Source: Pseudomonadota bacterium (lineage in GTDB: Bacteria > Pseudomonadota > Alphaproteobacteria > Caulobacterales > Caulobacteraceae). Taken from it: DNA of 9,612 bases. Below the pieces are notes generated by a model. It made no database searches, had not been told where the DNA came from, and saw only the letters and a program-made list of their open reading frames with translations. Each line of letters begins with the position of its first letter. Position 1 is the first letter of the stretch. The stretch is taken from NCBI GenBank assembly GCA_023409795.1, contig JAEYQX010000265.1, forward strand, positions 1-9,612, written 5' to 3'. Position numbers and translations under genes: made by a program. Positions 1-6,195 of the stretch are shown one piece after another.

Positions 1-602
1 GGGTCGTCGGGATTGTCCAGCACATAGTCGCCGGCCTTGCCGTGGCGCAGGTTCCAGCGCACGGCCAGCTTGACCTGCCACATCGAGCGCTTGCCGGTCT
101 TGATCCGCAGCATGGGGCTGCACAGGACCGCACCGCCAAAGCGGGCCTCGCCCGACTGCAGGGTCAGGAGGTTCAGCGCCGCCCCCATCGAGTGGCCGAC
201 CATGATCCACGGCTTGGGCGCGCGGGTCTCATAGGCATCCAGCAGGCGGGCAAAGTCGTCCAGGAATTCCTCGACCGCGCGGGCATGGCCCCTCAGCCGG
301 TCCGGCAGCAGACGGGCCGACAGTCCCTGGCCGCGCCAGTCATGGGCCAGGACGCAGAAGCCGCGCGCCAGCAGGTTGCCGATCAGCTCATAGTATTTCT
401 CGATCGGCTCGGTCCGGCCGGGGCTCAGGACCACCGTGCCGCGCGGGGTCCTGGCCACGCCCGGAGAAGGCGTCCAGAAGGCCGCGCGCAGGCGCAGGCC
501 GCCCGCGCCGCGATACCAGTCCCCCTGTCCGCCTGGCGGAGGCGAGGCCCCCGGAACCCCCATCAGGGGAGCCTGTTGTGCAAAGGCCGTGGCGCGGATC
601 AC
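1..602 (-). CDS. Lysophospholipase-like alpha/beta hydrolase (3' end outside window)
   Basis: Serine hydrolase of the alpha/beta fold, closest in look to the PldB/monoacylglycerol-lipase group (Hydrolase_4), so it probably cleaves an acyl ester of a lipid; the substrate is not shown. About 200 residues are visible. An early strand TVVLSPGRTEPIEKYYELI (residues 56-74) and the segment AHDWRGQGLS (86-95) are typical of this group. The nucleophile elbow GHSMG places the catalytic Ser at residue 138. The Asp and His of the triad would lie beyond the window edge. I chose GTG at 602: it overlaps the stop of the upstream gene (GTGA) and has AGGA 7 nt upstream, which suggests translational coupling. 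An ATG at 563 is the alternative start; its ribosome binding site is weaker. I see no signal peptide, so the protein is probably cytoplasmic, unlike its two exported upstream neighbours. Confidence 0.85.
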   Translation of the reverse strand, partial: MIRATAFAQQAPLMGVPGASPPPGGQGDWYRGAGGLRLRAAFWTPSPGVARTPRGTVVLSPGRTEPIEKYYELIGNLLARGFCVLAHDWRGQGLSARLLPDRLRGHARAVEEFLDDFARLLDAYETRAPKPWIMVGHSMGAALNLLTLQSGEARFGGAVLCSPMLRIKTGKRSMWQVKLAVRWNLRHGKAGDYVLDNPDD

Positions 603-1504
603 TCGGGCTTCCTGAACTTCAGCGTCATGCGGTCGCTTTCCCCGATGGCATCATAGGGACTGCTGTCGAAATCAGGATTGGGCATCTCGCCCACCGGGGC
701 CGTCAGGCGGCGCGGCGGCAGGGTCTCGACCCCGAACGGATGGTCCTTGGTGTCGGCCGGGTTGGCGTTGATCTCGCTGCCCTCGACGAAGGTAAAGCCG
801 GCCTCCTCGGCCAGCTGCCGGATGAAGGCCTCCTGGACATAGCCATTGGCCGCAGCCGGGTCCTGGTCCTGCTCGGGGCCCAGGCGGTGCTGCTCGACCC
901 CCAGGATGCCACCGGGGCGCAGGGCCATGAAGGCATCGGCAAAGGCCTTCTCGGCAATGCCGGCCGCCATCCAGGCGTGGACCTGACGCATGAACAGCAC
1001 CATGTCCGCCGTGCCCGGAGGCGCGACGGGGCCGGTGGCCGCGCCAAACTCGCTGAACTGGACCGTGCCATACAGCTTGCGGTCCGCCTCCAGCACATCG
1101 CGCAGGGCCCGGTTCAAGGCCAGCTGCGCCGGGTCGGAGTTATTGCCCTCGGGAAAGCCCACCAGGTGCAGGGTGCCGCCCCCCTTGGCCAGGTAGGGTG
1201 CCAGGATCTGGGTGTACCAGCCGCTGCCGGGCCAGAATTCGACCACCGTCATCCTGGGCTGCAGGCCCAGGAACCTCAGGGTCTCGACCGGGTGCCGCCA
1301 GACATCGCGTTCCTTGTCCGATGCCGGGCGCCAGGCCCCGGCCACGGCCCATTCCAGCGAGCCTTCGGGCGGGCCTTCCGGCTCGGTCACCACCGGCTCC
1401 GGCGCGACCGGTTCTTCCTTCTTGCGACCACAGGCCGATGTCGCCACCAGGGCCAGGCCGCACCCTCCGGCCAGCACTGCCCGCCGCGTCGTAAACTCAG
1501 ACAT
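599..1504 (-). CDS. Exported methyltransferase-like lipoprotein (COG4798 type)
   Basis: Class I SAM-methyltransferase-fold protein of 301 residues that carries an export signal. The N-terminus has a twin-arginine motif (TRRAVLA, residues 6-12), a hydrophobic stretch and Cys25 in ATSAC, an imperfect lipobox, followed by a charged Pro/Glu-rich linker (about 26-50). This suggests a Tat-exported lipoprotein. The methyltransferase region follows: motif I VVEFWPGSGWYTQILAPYL (87-105) with an intact G-x-G, ADMVLFMRQVHAW (166-178), and LRPGGILGVEQHR (195-207), which matches a methyltransferase post-motif strand and loop. The tail DRMTLKFRKP (291-300) is typical of the family. No substrate is known, and SAM is not expected in the periplasm, so activity there is uncertain. 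It lies 75 nt after a paralog and overlaps the next gene by 4 nt, so all three are probably co-transcribed. The upstream ribosome binding site is poor (a run of G's). Confidence 0.85.
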   Translation of the reverse strand: MSEFTTRRAVLAGGCGLALVATSACGRKKEEPVAPEPVVTEPEGPPEGSLEWAVAGAWRPASDKERDVWRHPVETLRFLGLQPRMTVVEFWPGSGWYTQILAPYLAKGGGTLHLVGFPEGNNSDPAQLALNRALRDVLEADRKLYGTVQFSEFGAATGPVAPPGTADMVLFMRQVHAWMAAGIAEKAFADAFMALRPGGILGVEQHRLGPEQDQDPAAANGYVQEAFIRQLAEEAGFTFVEGSEINANPADTKDHPFGVETLPPRRLTAPVGEMPNPDFDSSPYDAIGESDRMTLKFRKPE

Positions 1505-1579
1505 CCGCGTACCCCCACCTACGCCACATCAGGGAAAACGGCATAAAAGGCTTTGCCGCCAGGGTCAAAACCGCGCCCC

Positions 1580-2413
1580 TCACCGGGCCGTCACCGGCTT
1601 GCGGAATCTCAGGGTCATCCGGTCGCTCTCGCCAATGGCGTCATATTCGGCCCGTTCTTCGGGCGTCAGGGTGCGGCCGTCCTTCTCCGAGCGCCGGTTG
1701 GGGGCCAGGGTCCAGACGCCAAAGGCATGGTCGCGATCATCGCGCGGATTGGCGTTCAGCTCGCTGCGGGCATCCAGTTCAAACCCGGCCTCGCGGGCGG
1801 CGTGGATCACATAGCTCTCGGACACATAGCCGGTGGGGGCGGTCTCGGCGACGTTCAGCCCCTCGACCCCGCGATGCTGCTCGATGGCCAGGATGCCGCC
1901 CGGCTTCAGCGCGCGATAAAAGGCGGCCAGATAGGGCCCGGTGCGCTCACTGCGGGCCCAGTTGTGGAAGGCGCGGGCCACCAGCACCATGTCGGCCTGG
2001 CCGTCCTCGACCCCCATGCCCTCCAGCGGGCGGTTGACCGGCACATAGGTCCCGCCCGTCGCCGCCGCATAGGGCTCCAGGATCTGGCGCCACCAGCCCT
2101 TGGCCCCCGGCTCGATCTCGACCACCGTCATGCCCGGCGTCAGGCCCCAGAAGGTCAGGCTCTCATAGGGATGGCGATGGATGTCGCGGGCCCGGTCCTC
2201 GGCCGGGCGGGTGTCCGAGGCCACGGCAGCCTGAAGCGCGGTGTCTTCCTGCAGGTCAGGCATCTGCATCGACAGGCCCTGGCGGATCGGCAGGGGCGCG
2301 CTCTCGGCCGGGGCCGGGCCCTGGACCGGACTTTGGGCAAGGGCAGGGTTCAGCGCGGCCACCGACAGGCCAAGGCCGGCCAGCAGGGCAGAAGCAAGGA
2401 CGAGGGGTCGCAT
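1580..2413 (-). CDS. Secreted degenerate methyltransferase-like protein, paralog of the downstream gene
   Basis: 277-residue paralog of the neighbouring lipoprotein. It has a classic Sec signal peptide: a hydrophobic core at residues 3-21 and a probable cut after ALA at 24-26. It shares the family landmarks: HPYESLTFWGLTPGMTVVEI (81-100), ADMVLVARAFHNW (140-152), LKPGGILAIEQHR (169-181), SELNANP (217-223) and the tail IGESDRMTLRFRKP (260-273). Motif I is altered to EPGAKGWWRQIL (101-112): an extra residue breaks the G-x-G. The stretch between motif I and ADMVL is about 35 residues shorter than in the paralog, removing the region that normally holds the SAM ribose-binding strand and loop. It may therefore no longer bind SAM and could have a non-catalytic role. 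Start: ATG with GGAG 6 nt upstream. It is the first gene of the leftward operon. Confidence 0.85.
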   Translation of the reverse strand: MRPLVLASALLAGLGLSVAALNPALAQSPVQGPAPAESAPLPIRQGLSMQMPDLQEDTALQAAVASDTRPAEDRARDIHRHPYESLTFWGLTPGMTVVEIEPGAKGWWRQILEPYAAATGGTYVPVNRPLEGMGVEDGQADMVLVARAFHNWARSERTGPYLAAFYRALKPGGILAIEQHRGVEGLNVAETAPTGYVSESYVIHAAREAGFELDARSELNANPRDDRDHAFGVWTLAPNRRSEKDGRTLTPEERAEYDAIGESDRMTLRFRKPVTAR

Positions 2414-2437
2414 GAGAGGCTCCGGTCGGTCCTGGGA

Positions 2438-2452
2438 TTAAGATTGTCCTAA
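2438..2452. promoter_or_regulatory. CtrA-like box (TTAA-N7-CTAA)
   Basis: TTAAGATTGTCCTAA followed by C differs by one base from the Caulobacter CtrA consensus TTAA-N7-TTAAC. It lies about 25 nt upstream of the start of the secreted methyltransferase-like gene and about 230 nt upstream of the small heat-shock gene, so it would most naturally act on the former. A near-consensus box can occur by chance, but AT-rich runs are rare in this GC-rich sequence. The TTAATC read on the minus strand could instead be part of a -10 element. Confidence 0.35.
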
Positions 2453-2620
2453 CCCTTACGGCGCTTCGCGGCCTCAGCAAGGCATGGAATGGCCCTGACG
2501 ATGATTTTCCCCCCTTGCGCCGGGAAAACGCCCACCTACCTCTTGGTTCGAGAGCGCCGATGTCGGGCTCTTGCAGACCTGTCGGGGCCGAATGCGGACC
2601 GCCGGGCCTGAATCCCACCA

Positions 2621-2646
2621 CCGTCCGGGGCAAAATCGCCGGGCGG
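2621..2646 (+). promoter_or_regulatory. GC-rich leader hairpin upstream of the thermometer hairpin
   Basis: CCGTCCGG (2621-2628) pairs with CCGGGCGG (2639-2646), eight pairs including one G-U, around a 10-nt loop. It ends one base before the Shine-Dalgarno-masking hairpin of the small heat-shock gene. ROSE leaders usually have one or more stable 5' hairpins that help the thermosensing one fold, so this fits as the upstream helix. Pairing was read by eye, not computed. Confidence 0.5.
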
Positions 2647-2647
2647 T

Positions 2648-2675
2648 TCAACCTTGCTGATCCTCAGGAGGATGA
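2648..2675 (+). promoter_or_regulatory. ROSE-like RNA thermometer hairpin of the small heat-shock gene
   Basis: The leader folds over its own ribosome binding site. CTGA (2657-2660) pairs with TCAG (2664-2667) around a 3-nt loop. CCTT (2652-2655) pairs with GAGG (2668-2671), with one T-G pair. G2656 is left unpaired between these helices, and TCA (2648-2650) pairs with TGA (2673-2675) beyond an A-A mismatch. The Shine-Dalgarno AGGAGG (2666-2671), 7 nt before the ATG, is fully buried. CCTTGCT opposite AGGAGG with one unpaired G is the signature of ROSE elements (conserved UYGCU) found upstream of alphaproteobacterial hsp20 genes. The expected effect is that translation opens on heat shock. I saw no convincing RpoH promoter upstream. 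Confidence 0.75.
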
Positions 2676-2678
2676 CTG

Positions 2679-3146
2679 ATGCGTACCTATGATTTCACGC
2701 CGCTGTACCGTTCGGCCGTTGGCTTTGACCGCCTGGCCCGCCAACTGGAAAACGCTGCGCGCTCCAGCCAGGACAACGGCTGGCCTCCCTACAACATCGA
2801 GACCCTGGGCGAGAACGCCTATCGCATCGAGATCGCCGTCGCGGGCTTCACCCCCGATGAGCTGAACATCGAGGCGAAGGAGAACCAGCTGACCGTCATC
2901 GGCAAGAAGGCCGCCAATGACGAGACGGCGACCCAGAAGACCTACCTGCATCGCGGCCTGGCCGAGCGCGACTTCGAGCGCCGCTTCCAGCTGGCCGACT
3001 ATGTGGTGGTCAAGGGTGCCAGCCTGGCCAATGGCCTGCTCAGCATCGACCTGCAGCGCGAGTTGCCCGAGGCCCTGAAGCCCCGTCGCATCGAGATCGC
3101 GACCGGCCCGGCCCTGATCGATGCCAAGACCGACCAGGCCGCCTGA
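2679..3146 (+). CDS. Small heat-shock protein (Hsp20/IbpA family)
   Basis: ATP-independent holdase chaperone of the alpha-crystallin family, 155 residues, the usual length for IbpA-like proteins. It should bind unfolding proteins in the cytoplasm and pass them to DnaK/ClpB. The N-terminal arm (1-35) has the aromatic residues common in the family (YDFTPLYRSAVGFDRLARQL). The alpha-crystallin domain spans about 36-130, opening with PPYNIE and closing with the hallmark A-x-x-x-N-G-x-L (ASLANGLL, 114-121). The C-terminal tail has the I-x-I motif (IEI, 138-140) used in oligomer assembly. Start: ATG with a perfect AGGAGG 7 nt upstream, buried in a ROSE-like hairpin, so translation is probably temperature-controlled. 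It stands alone, divergent from the methyltransferase-like operon and followed by an intrinsic terminator. Confidence 0.95.
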   Translation: MRTYDFTPLYRSAVGFDRLARQLENAARSSQDNGWPPYNIETLGENAYRIEIAVAGFTPDELNIEAKENQLTVIGKKAANDETATQKTYLHRGLAERDFERRFQLADYVVVKGASLANGLLSIDLQRELPEALKPRRIEIATGPALIDAKTDQAA

Positions 3147-3183
3147 CCGGCCCATCAGATCTCTTCACAGTTGAACCCGAACT

Positions 3184-3212
3184 GGGGGCGGCGTCCGCGT
3201 CGCCCCCTTTTT
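3184..3212 (+). terminator. Intrinsic terminator of the small heat-shock gene
   Basis: GGGGGCG (3184-3190) pairs perfectly with CGCCCCC (3201-3207) around a 10-nt loop, followed directly by TTTTT (3208-3212). It starts 38 nt after the hsp20 stop and lies just before the convergent pentapeptide gene ends. There is no T-run on the minus-strand side, so it probably serves only the plus strand. Confidence 0.85.
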
Positions 3213-3225
3213 CGTGCCCACCGCC

Positions 3226-4521
3226 TCAGGCCTGCTCGGCGACCAGCACGGGGCCGGGCCTCAGCTCGGCCGGATCAATGCCGCGCACCCCGTTGATGCA
3301 GGCCTGCGAAAAGTCGGTCTGGCGCACCTGGGCATCATGCATCCGGGCCCGCGAGAAGTCGGCACCGCGCACCACCGCGTGGCGCAGGTCCGCGCCCGAC
3401 AGCTCTGCCCCACGCAGGACGGTTCCGCTCAGGTCGGCCGGCAGGAGCCGGTCGCCACCCAGCAGCAGCGGCCCCAGCTGGGCCTCCCTCAGGTCTGCGC
3501 CGTTCAGCCGGGCCCGGCCCAGCCGCGCCCCGCGCAGGTCCGCCCGCCTCAGGTTGGCCGAGCGCAGGTCCGCCCCCTCCAGCTGCGCGCCCTGCAGCTG
3601 CACCCCCTCCATGTCCAGGCCATAGAAGACCGCGCCCCTGGCCGACAGGGCGGTCAGGTTCAGGCCCCGGATACTGACTAGGGGCCGCAGGTCCACCCGG
3701 TCAAAGACCGAGGGCTGCCCCTCGGCCCCACCGGTCTCGCACCACTGGGCGTGGACCCTCAGCATCTCGGCGGCCGGCATCTGGCTGACCGGCTCGCCCG
3801 CCGGACGATCATCGGTCAGGGCCCCGTCCATATTGGCCCCGTCGGTGCGCCACATGGCCGATTTGACCCCGACCAGGATGGCATCGCTCAGGTCCGCCCC
3901 GCTCAGGTCCGCGCCCGACAGGTCGGCCCCGGCCAGGTCGGCCCCGCGGAAGGTGGCCTGCTTCAGGTTGGCCCGCACCAGCTTGCAGTCCTTCATCACC
4001 GCATCGGTAAAGTCGGCCGCCACGGCCAGGACCCCGCTGAGGCGCGACCTTTGCAGGTTGGCCCCGGCCAGGACCGCGCCCTGGGCCTGGGTCTCGACCC
4101 GCGCCTGGGCCTCGACCACGCGATAGCCCAGCTTGGAATCCGCCGCCGCGATCGCCCCCTCGCGCAGGTCCGCCTCGAACAGGTCGGCGCCCGACAGGTC
4201 GGCCCCGCGCAGGCAGGCCCCGCGCAGGTCGGCGCGCCTCAGGCTGGCGTCGACCAGGACTACGTCCTGCATATCCGCGCCAAAGAAGTTGGCATTGTCC
4301 AGCTTGCAGCCGCTCAGGTCGCAGTCGTTCAGACGGGCGGCGGCAAAATCGGCATCGGCCAGGTTGCGGCCCTTCAGGCTCAGCCCGGAAAGGTCGGTCC
4401 AGGCAAAGACGGCCCGCGCCCCGCCGGGCCTGGCCTGCCACAGGCGGTCATGGCGGGCGCAGATCGCATCCACCTCGGCCTGGGTCAGGCGTTTTCGCTC
4501 GGGTTGGGCCAGTTCGCTCAT
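3226..4521 (-). CDS. Pentapeptide-repeat protein with two cap-plus-helix units
   Basis: 431-residue protein made largely of A(D/N)LXX pentapeptides, which fold into a right-handed four-sided beta-helix. Repeat blocks lie at about residues 42-122, 148-217 and 285-410, with clean runs such as RGADLAGADLSGADLSGADL (192-211). Non-repeat segments sit at 1-40, 123-147 and 218-284. The segments at 20-55 and 253-290 resemble each other (H..W, GG.A, F..DL, L.G.NL), suggesting an internal duplication of cap plus helix. There is no signal peptide or membrane segment, so it is probably cytoplasmic. Function cannot be assigned: some family members bind DNA gyrase, but nothing here shows that. Start chosen at ATG 4521; an in-frame TTG at 4527 would add two residues, and neither has a good ribosome binding site. 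It follows the deaminase gene by about 73 nt and may belong to that operon. Confidence 0.85.
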   Translation of the reverse strand: MSELAQPERKRLTQAEVDAICARHDRLWQARPGGARAVFAWTDLSGLSLKGRNLADADFAAARLNDCDLSGCKLDNANFFGADMQDVVLVDASLRRADLRGACLRGADLSGADLFEADLREGAIAAADSKLGYRVVEAQARVETQAQGAVLAGANLQRSRLSGVLAVAADFTDAVMKDCKLVRANLKQATFRGADLAGADLSGADLSGADLSDAILVGVKSAMWRTDGANMDGALTDDRPAGEPVSQMPAAEMLRVHAQWCETGGAEGQPSVFDRVDLRPLVSIRGLNLTALSARGAVFYGLDMEGVQLQGAQLEGADLRSANLRRADLRGARLGRARLNGADLREAQLGPLLLGGDRLLPADLSGTVLRGAELSGADLRHAVVRGADFSRARMHDAQVRQTDFSQACINGVRGIDPAELRPGPVLVAEQA

Positions 4522-4594
4522 GGCCAAAGCATGGCCACAGGCCTGTTAAGGAATGCTTTGCGGCACGCCCATCGGCGAACCGGGTTCCCCGGCC

Positions 4595-5236
4595 CTATTC
4601 GCGCAGCAGGCCCTGTTCGCGCAGGGCATCGGCCAGCTCGCCCTCCTGGGTCCACAACCGGGTATAGCCCGCCTCGCCCAGCCGGTTCAGCTCGGCCACC
4701 AGGTCGGCGCGGGGGGCGGCGACGAAGCGCCCGTCAAAGCCGTCGCCATCGGTGCTGATTCGCACCATGGGCCGGCCGGTCTCCAGCCGGTGCAGGAAGC
4801 CTTCGCTGAGGATGGCCGCCTCGTCGGCCAGAAGCCCTGTCTCGACCACCAGCCCGGCCTGGACCAGCCGCTCGGTCCCCCGGCCCGAGGCAAAGGGCGA
4901 CGGGTCAAGGGCAGCGATGACCACACGGGCCACCCCGGCATCGGCCAGGAAGTGGGCGCAGGACTTGCGCCCCGACGAGCGCGCCCCGCACGGTTCCAGG
5001 GTCACATAGGCGGTGCTGCCGCGCACGGCGTCACCGGCGGCCGGAACCGCCTGTTCCTCGGCGTGGGGCCGGCCACCCTCGGCGGTGGCCGCCTCGGCCA
5101 GGACGACCCCGTCCTTGACCAGGACGCAGCCGACCGCCGGGTTGGGGCAGGTCTTGCCCATCTGCGCCCGGGCCAGCGCAATGGCCCTGCGCATGAAGAC
5201 GGCGTCCTGTTCGCCCCCCGGCCCCGCGGCGGTCAT
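4595..5236 (-). CDS. ribD: RibD-type zinc deaminase with remnant reductase domain
   Basis: 213 residues against about 360 for a full RibD, the bifunctional riboflavin-pathway deaminase/reductase. The deaminase half is intact. FMRRAIALA (14-22) and KTCPNPAVGCVLVKDG (28-43) are followed by HAE, with zinc ligand His58 and proton shuttle Glu60. The other two zinc ligands are Cys83 in TLEPC and Cys93 in RKSC, and DPSPFASGRG (111-120) follows. From about 146 only the two ends of the reductase domain are recognisable: GFLHRLETGRPMVRIS...DGR, then LNRLGEAGYTRLWTQEGELADALREQGL. Its NADPH-binding core is missing. It may be a deaminase-only enzyme working with a separate reductase, or a paralog acting on another amino-purine or pyrimidine. 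The start overlaps the gpmA stop (ATGA) with no obvious ribosome binding site, so translation is probably coupled. An upstream extension in the same frame lies inside gpmA and is not coding. Confidence 0.85.
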   Translation of the reverse strand: MTAAGPGGEQDAVFMRRAIALARAQMGKTCPNPAVGCVLVKDGVVLAEAATAEGGRPHAEEQAVPAAGDAVRGSTAYVTLEPCGARSSGRKSCAHFLADAGVARVVIAALDPSPFASGRGTERLVQAGLVVETGLLADEAAILSEGFLHRLETGRPMVRISTDGDGFDGRFVAAPRADLVAELNRLGEAGYTRLWTQEGELADALREQGLLRE

Positions 5237-5946
5237 GCGATCGGCGGCAGGGCCTGGGCCCGCCCCTCGTCCAGATAACGGGCCGCAACCGGCTTCAGGC
5301 TGGCATCCAGCTCGATCTCCAGCGGATTGCCGGTCGGGATCTCGACGCCGACGATCTGGTCGTCCGGCACCGCAAACAGCAGCTTGACGATGGCCCGCAG
5401 CGAGTTGCCATGGGCGGCGATCAGCACGTCCTCGCCGGCCTTCAGGCGCGGGGCGATCTCGGCGTCCCAATAGGGCTGGACCCGGTCCAGGGTGGTCTTC
5501 AGGCTCTCGGTGTCGGGGATGGCCTTGCCCTCGTAGCGGGGGTCCTTGGCGAAATCGAACTCGCCACCGGGAGCCAGGGGCGGCGGCGGCACGTCATAGC
5601 TGCGGCGCCAGATCCTGACCTGGTCATCGCCATGCCTGGCCGCCGTCTCGGCCTTGTCCAGGCCCGTCAGCCCGCCATAGTGACGCTCGTTCAGGCGCCA
5701 GTCCTCGATCACCTCGACGTCCTTCAGGCCCGCCGCGTCCAGGGCCATGGCCCCGGTGCGCTTGGCCCGCGTCAGGACCGAGGTGAACATGACCGACGGC
5801 TTGAACCCGGCCTGGGCGATCAGCTCGCCGCCACGGCGCGCCTGGGCCTCGCCCTCTGCGGTCAGGTCAACATCGACCCAGCCGGTAAAGCGGTTCTCGA
5901 GGTTCCATTGGCTCTGGCCGTGGCGAAGCAGGATGAGGCGGGGCAT
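5233..5946 (-). CDS. gpmA: 2,3-bisphosphoglycerate-dependent phosphoglycerate mutase
   Basis: Interconverts 3-phosphoglycerate and 2-phosphoglycerate in glycolysis and gluconeogenesis through a phosphohistidine. At 237 residues it has the normal family length. LLRHGQSQWN (6-15) contains the phospho-accepting His9 and neighbouring Arg8. Other landmarks are FTGWVDVDLT (20-29), Arg60 in LTRAKRT, LNERHYGGLTG (85-95) with the acid Glu87, AAHGNSLRA (177-185) with the second catalytic His179, and the C-terminal IPTGNPLEIEL (203-213). The start has GGAG 6 nt upstream (minus strand, 5956-5953). It is the first gene of a leftward unit and overlaps the RibD-like gene by ATGA. It is divergent from the phosphohexomutase gene across a 249-nt gap. 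No missing residues were seen, so it should be active. Confidence 0.96.
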   Translation of the reverse strand: MPRLILLRHGQSQWNLENRFTGWVDVDLTAEGEAQARRGGELIAQAGFKPSVMFTSVLTRAKRTGAMALDAAGLKDVEVIEDWRLNERHYGGLTGLDKAETAARHGDDQVRIWRRSYDVPPPPLAPGGEFDFAKDPRYEGKAIPDTESLKTTLDRVQPYWDAEIAPRLKAGEDVLIAAHGNSLRAIVKLLFAVPDDQIVGVEIPTGNPLEIELDASLKPVAARYLDEGRAQALPPIA

Positions 5947-5970
5947 GGGCGTCTCCGTAACAGTGACTGA

Positions 5971-6000
5971 GGCCTAGGCTGACCCAGCCGGTCTGGTCAA
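5971..6000 (-). promoter_or_regulatory. Candidate housekeeping promoter of gpmA
   Basis: On the minus strand, TTGACC (6000-5995) is followed after 18 nt by TAGGCC (5976-5971). The -35 half is good and the -10 half only moderate. The implied start of transcription lies about 15-20 nt before the gpmA start codon, which leaves just room for its ribosome binding site. No experimental support. Confidence 0.35.
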
Positions 6001-6052
6001 GGCGTGGGCCGGCTGCAAGGCCGCAATCCGGCCCTTTTGACGCCACCGAATA

Positions 6053-6081
6053 TTGGCCTCGTCATAATCGGGAGCTATAGG
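6053..6081 (+). promoter_or_regulatory. Candidate housekeeping promoter of the phosphohexomutase gene
   Basis: TTGGCCT (6053-6059), then 14 nt, then GCTATAGG (6074-6081), which resembles the Caulobacter housekeeping pattern TTGACGS-N10-14-GCTANAWC. A second TTATAGGGG (6094-6102) repeats the -10-like word about 20 nt on, so the start site may be either. The leader would be roughly 90-110 nt. A TTGACG at 6037-6042 is another possible -35. The rest of the gap 5947-6195 shows no gene. Confidence 0.3.
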
Positions 6082-6195
6082 GAAGCTTACGGATTATAGG
6101 GGCCGCCGACCACGCCTTGCGGACAGACTGCCCGTTGCGGTCGGCCGATCCAACGACCCTATCCGTCAGAACCGGCCACAGGCCCAGGAGCATTC

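Noticed and set aside
578..2452. Two long plus-strand frames (578-1546 and 1553-2452) opposite the methyltransferase-like genes
   Set aside because: The minus-strand products have signal peptides and shared family motifs; the plus-strand frames have none.
2514..2545. CTTG words at 2514 and 2542 as -35 halves of a heat-shock sigma promoter for hsp20
   Set aside because: No CCCCAT-like -10 element occurs at the right spacing from either, so a promoter call would be guesswork.
4580..4592. CCGGG-TTC-CCCGG hairpin between the RibD-like and pentapeptide genes as a terminator
   Set aside because: The stem is only 5 bp and neither strand has a T-run after it, so it is not a credible intrinsic terminator.
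3751..4758. 335-codon plus-strand frame with regular QVGP-like repeats
   Set aside because: The repeats mirror the pentapeptide codons on the other strand, and the frame runs past the end of that gene without any domain.
5237..5470. 78-residue N-terminal extension of the RibD-like protein
   Set aside because: It lies wholly inside gpmA in another frame, and the peptide is Arg/Gly-rich junk. The ATG overlapping the gpmA stop places FMRRA at the usual distance from the N-terminus.
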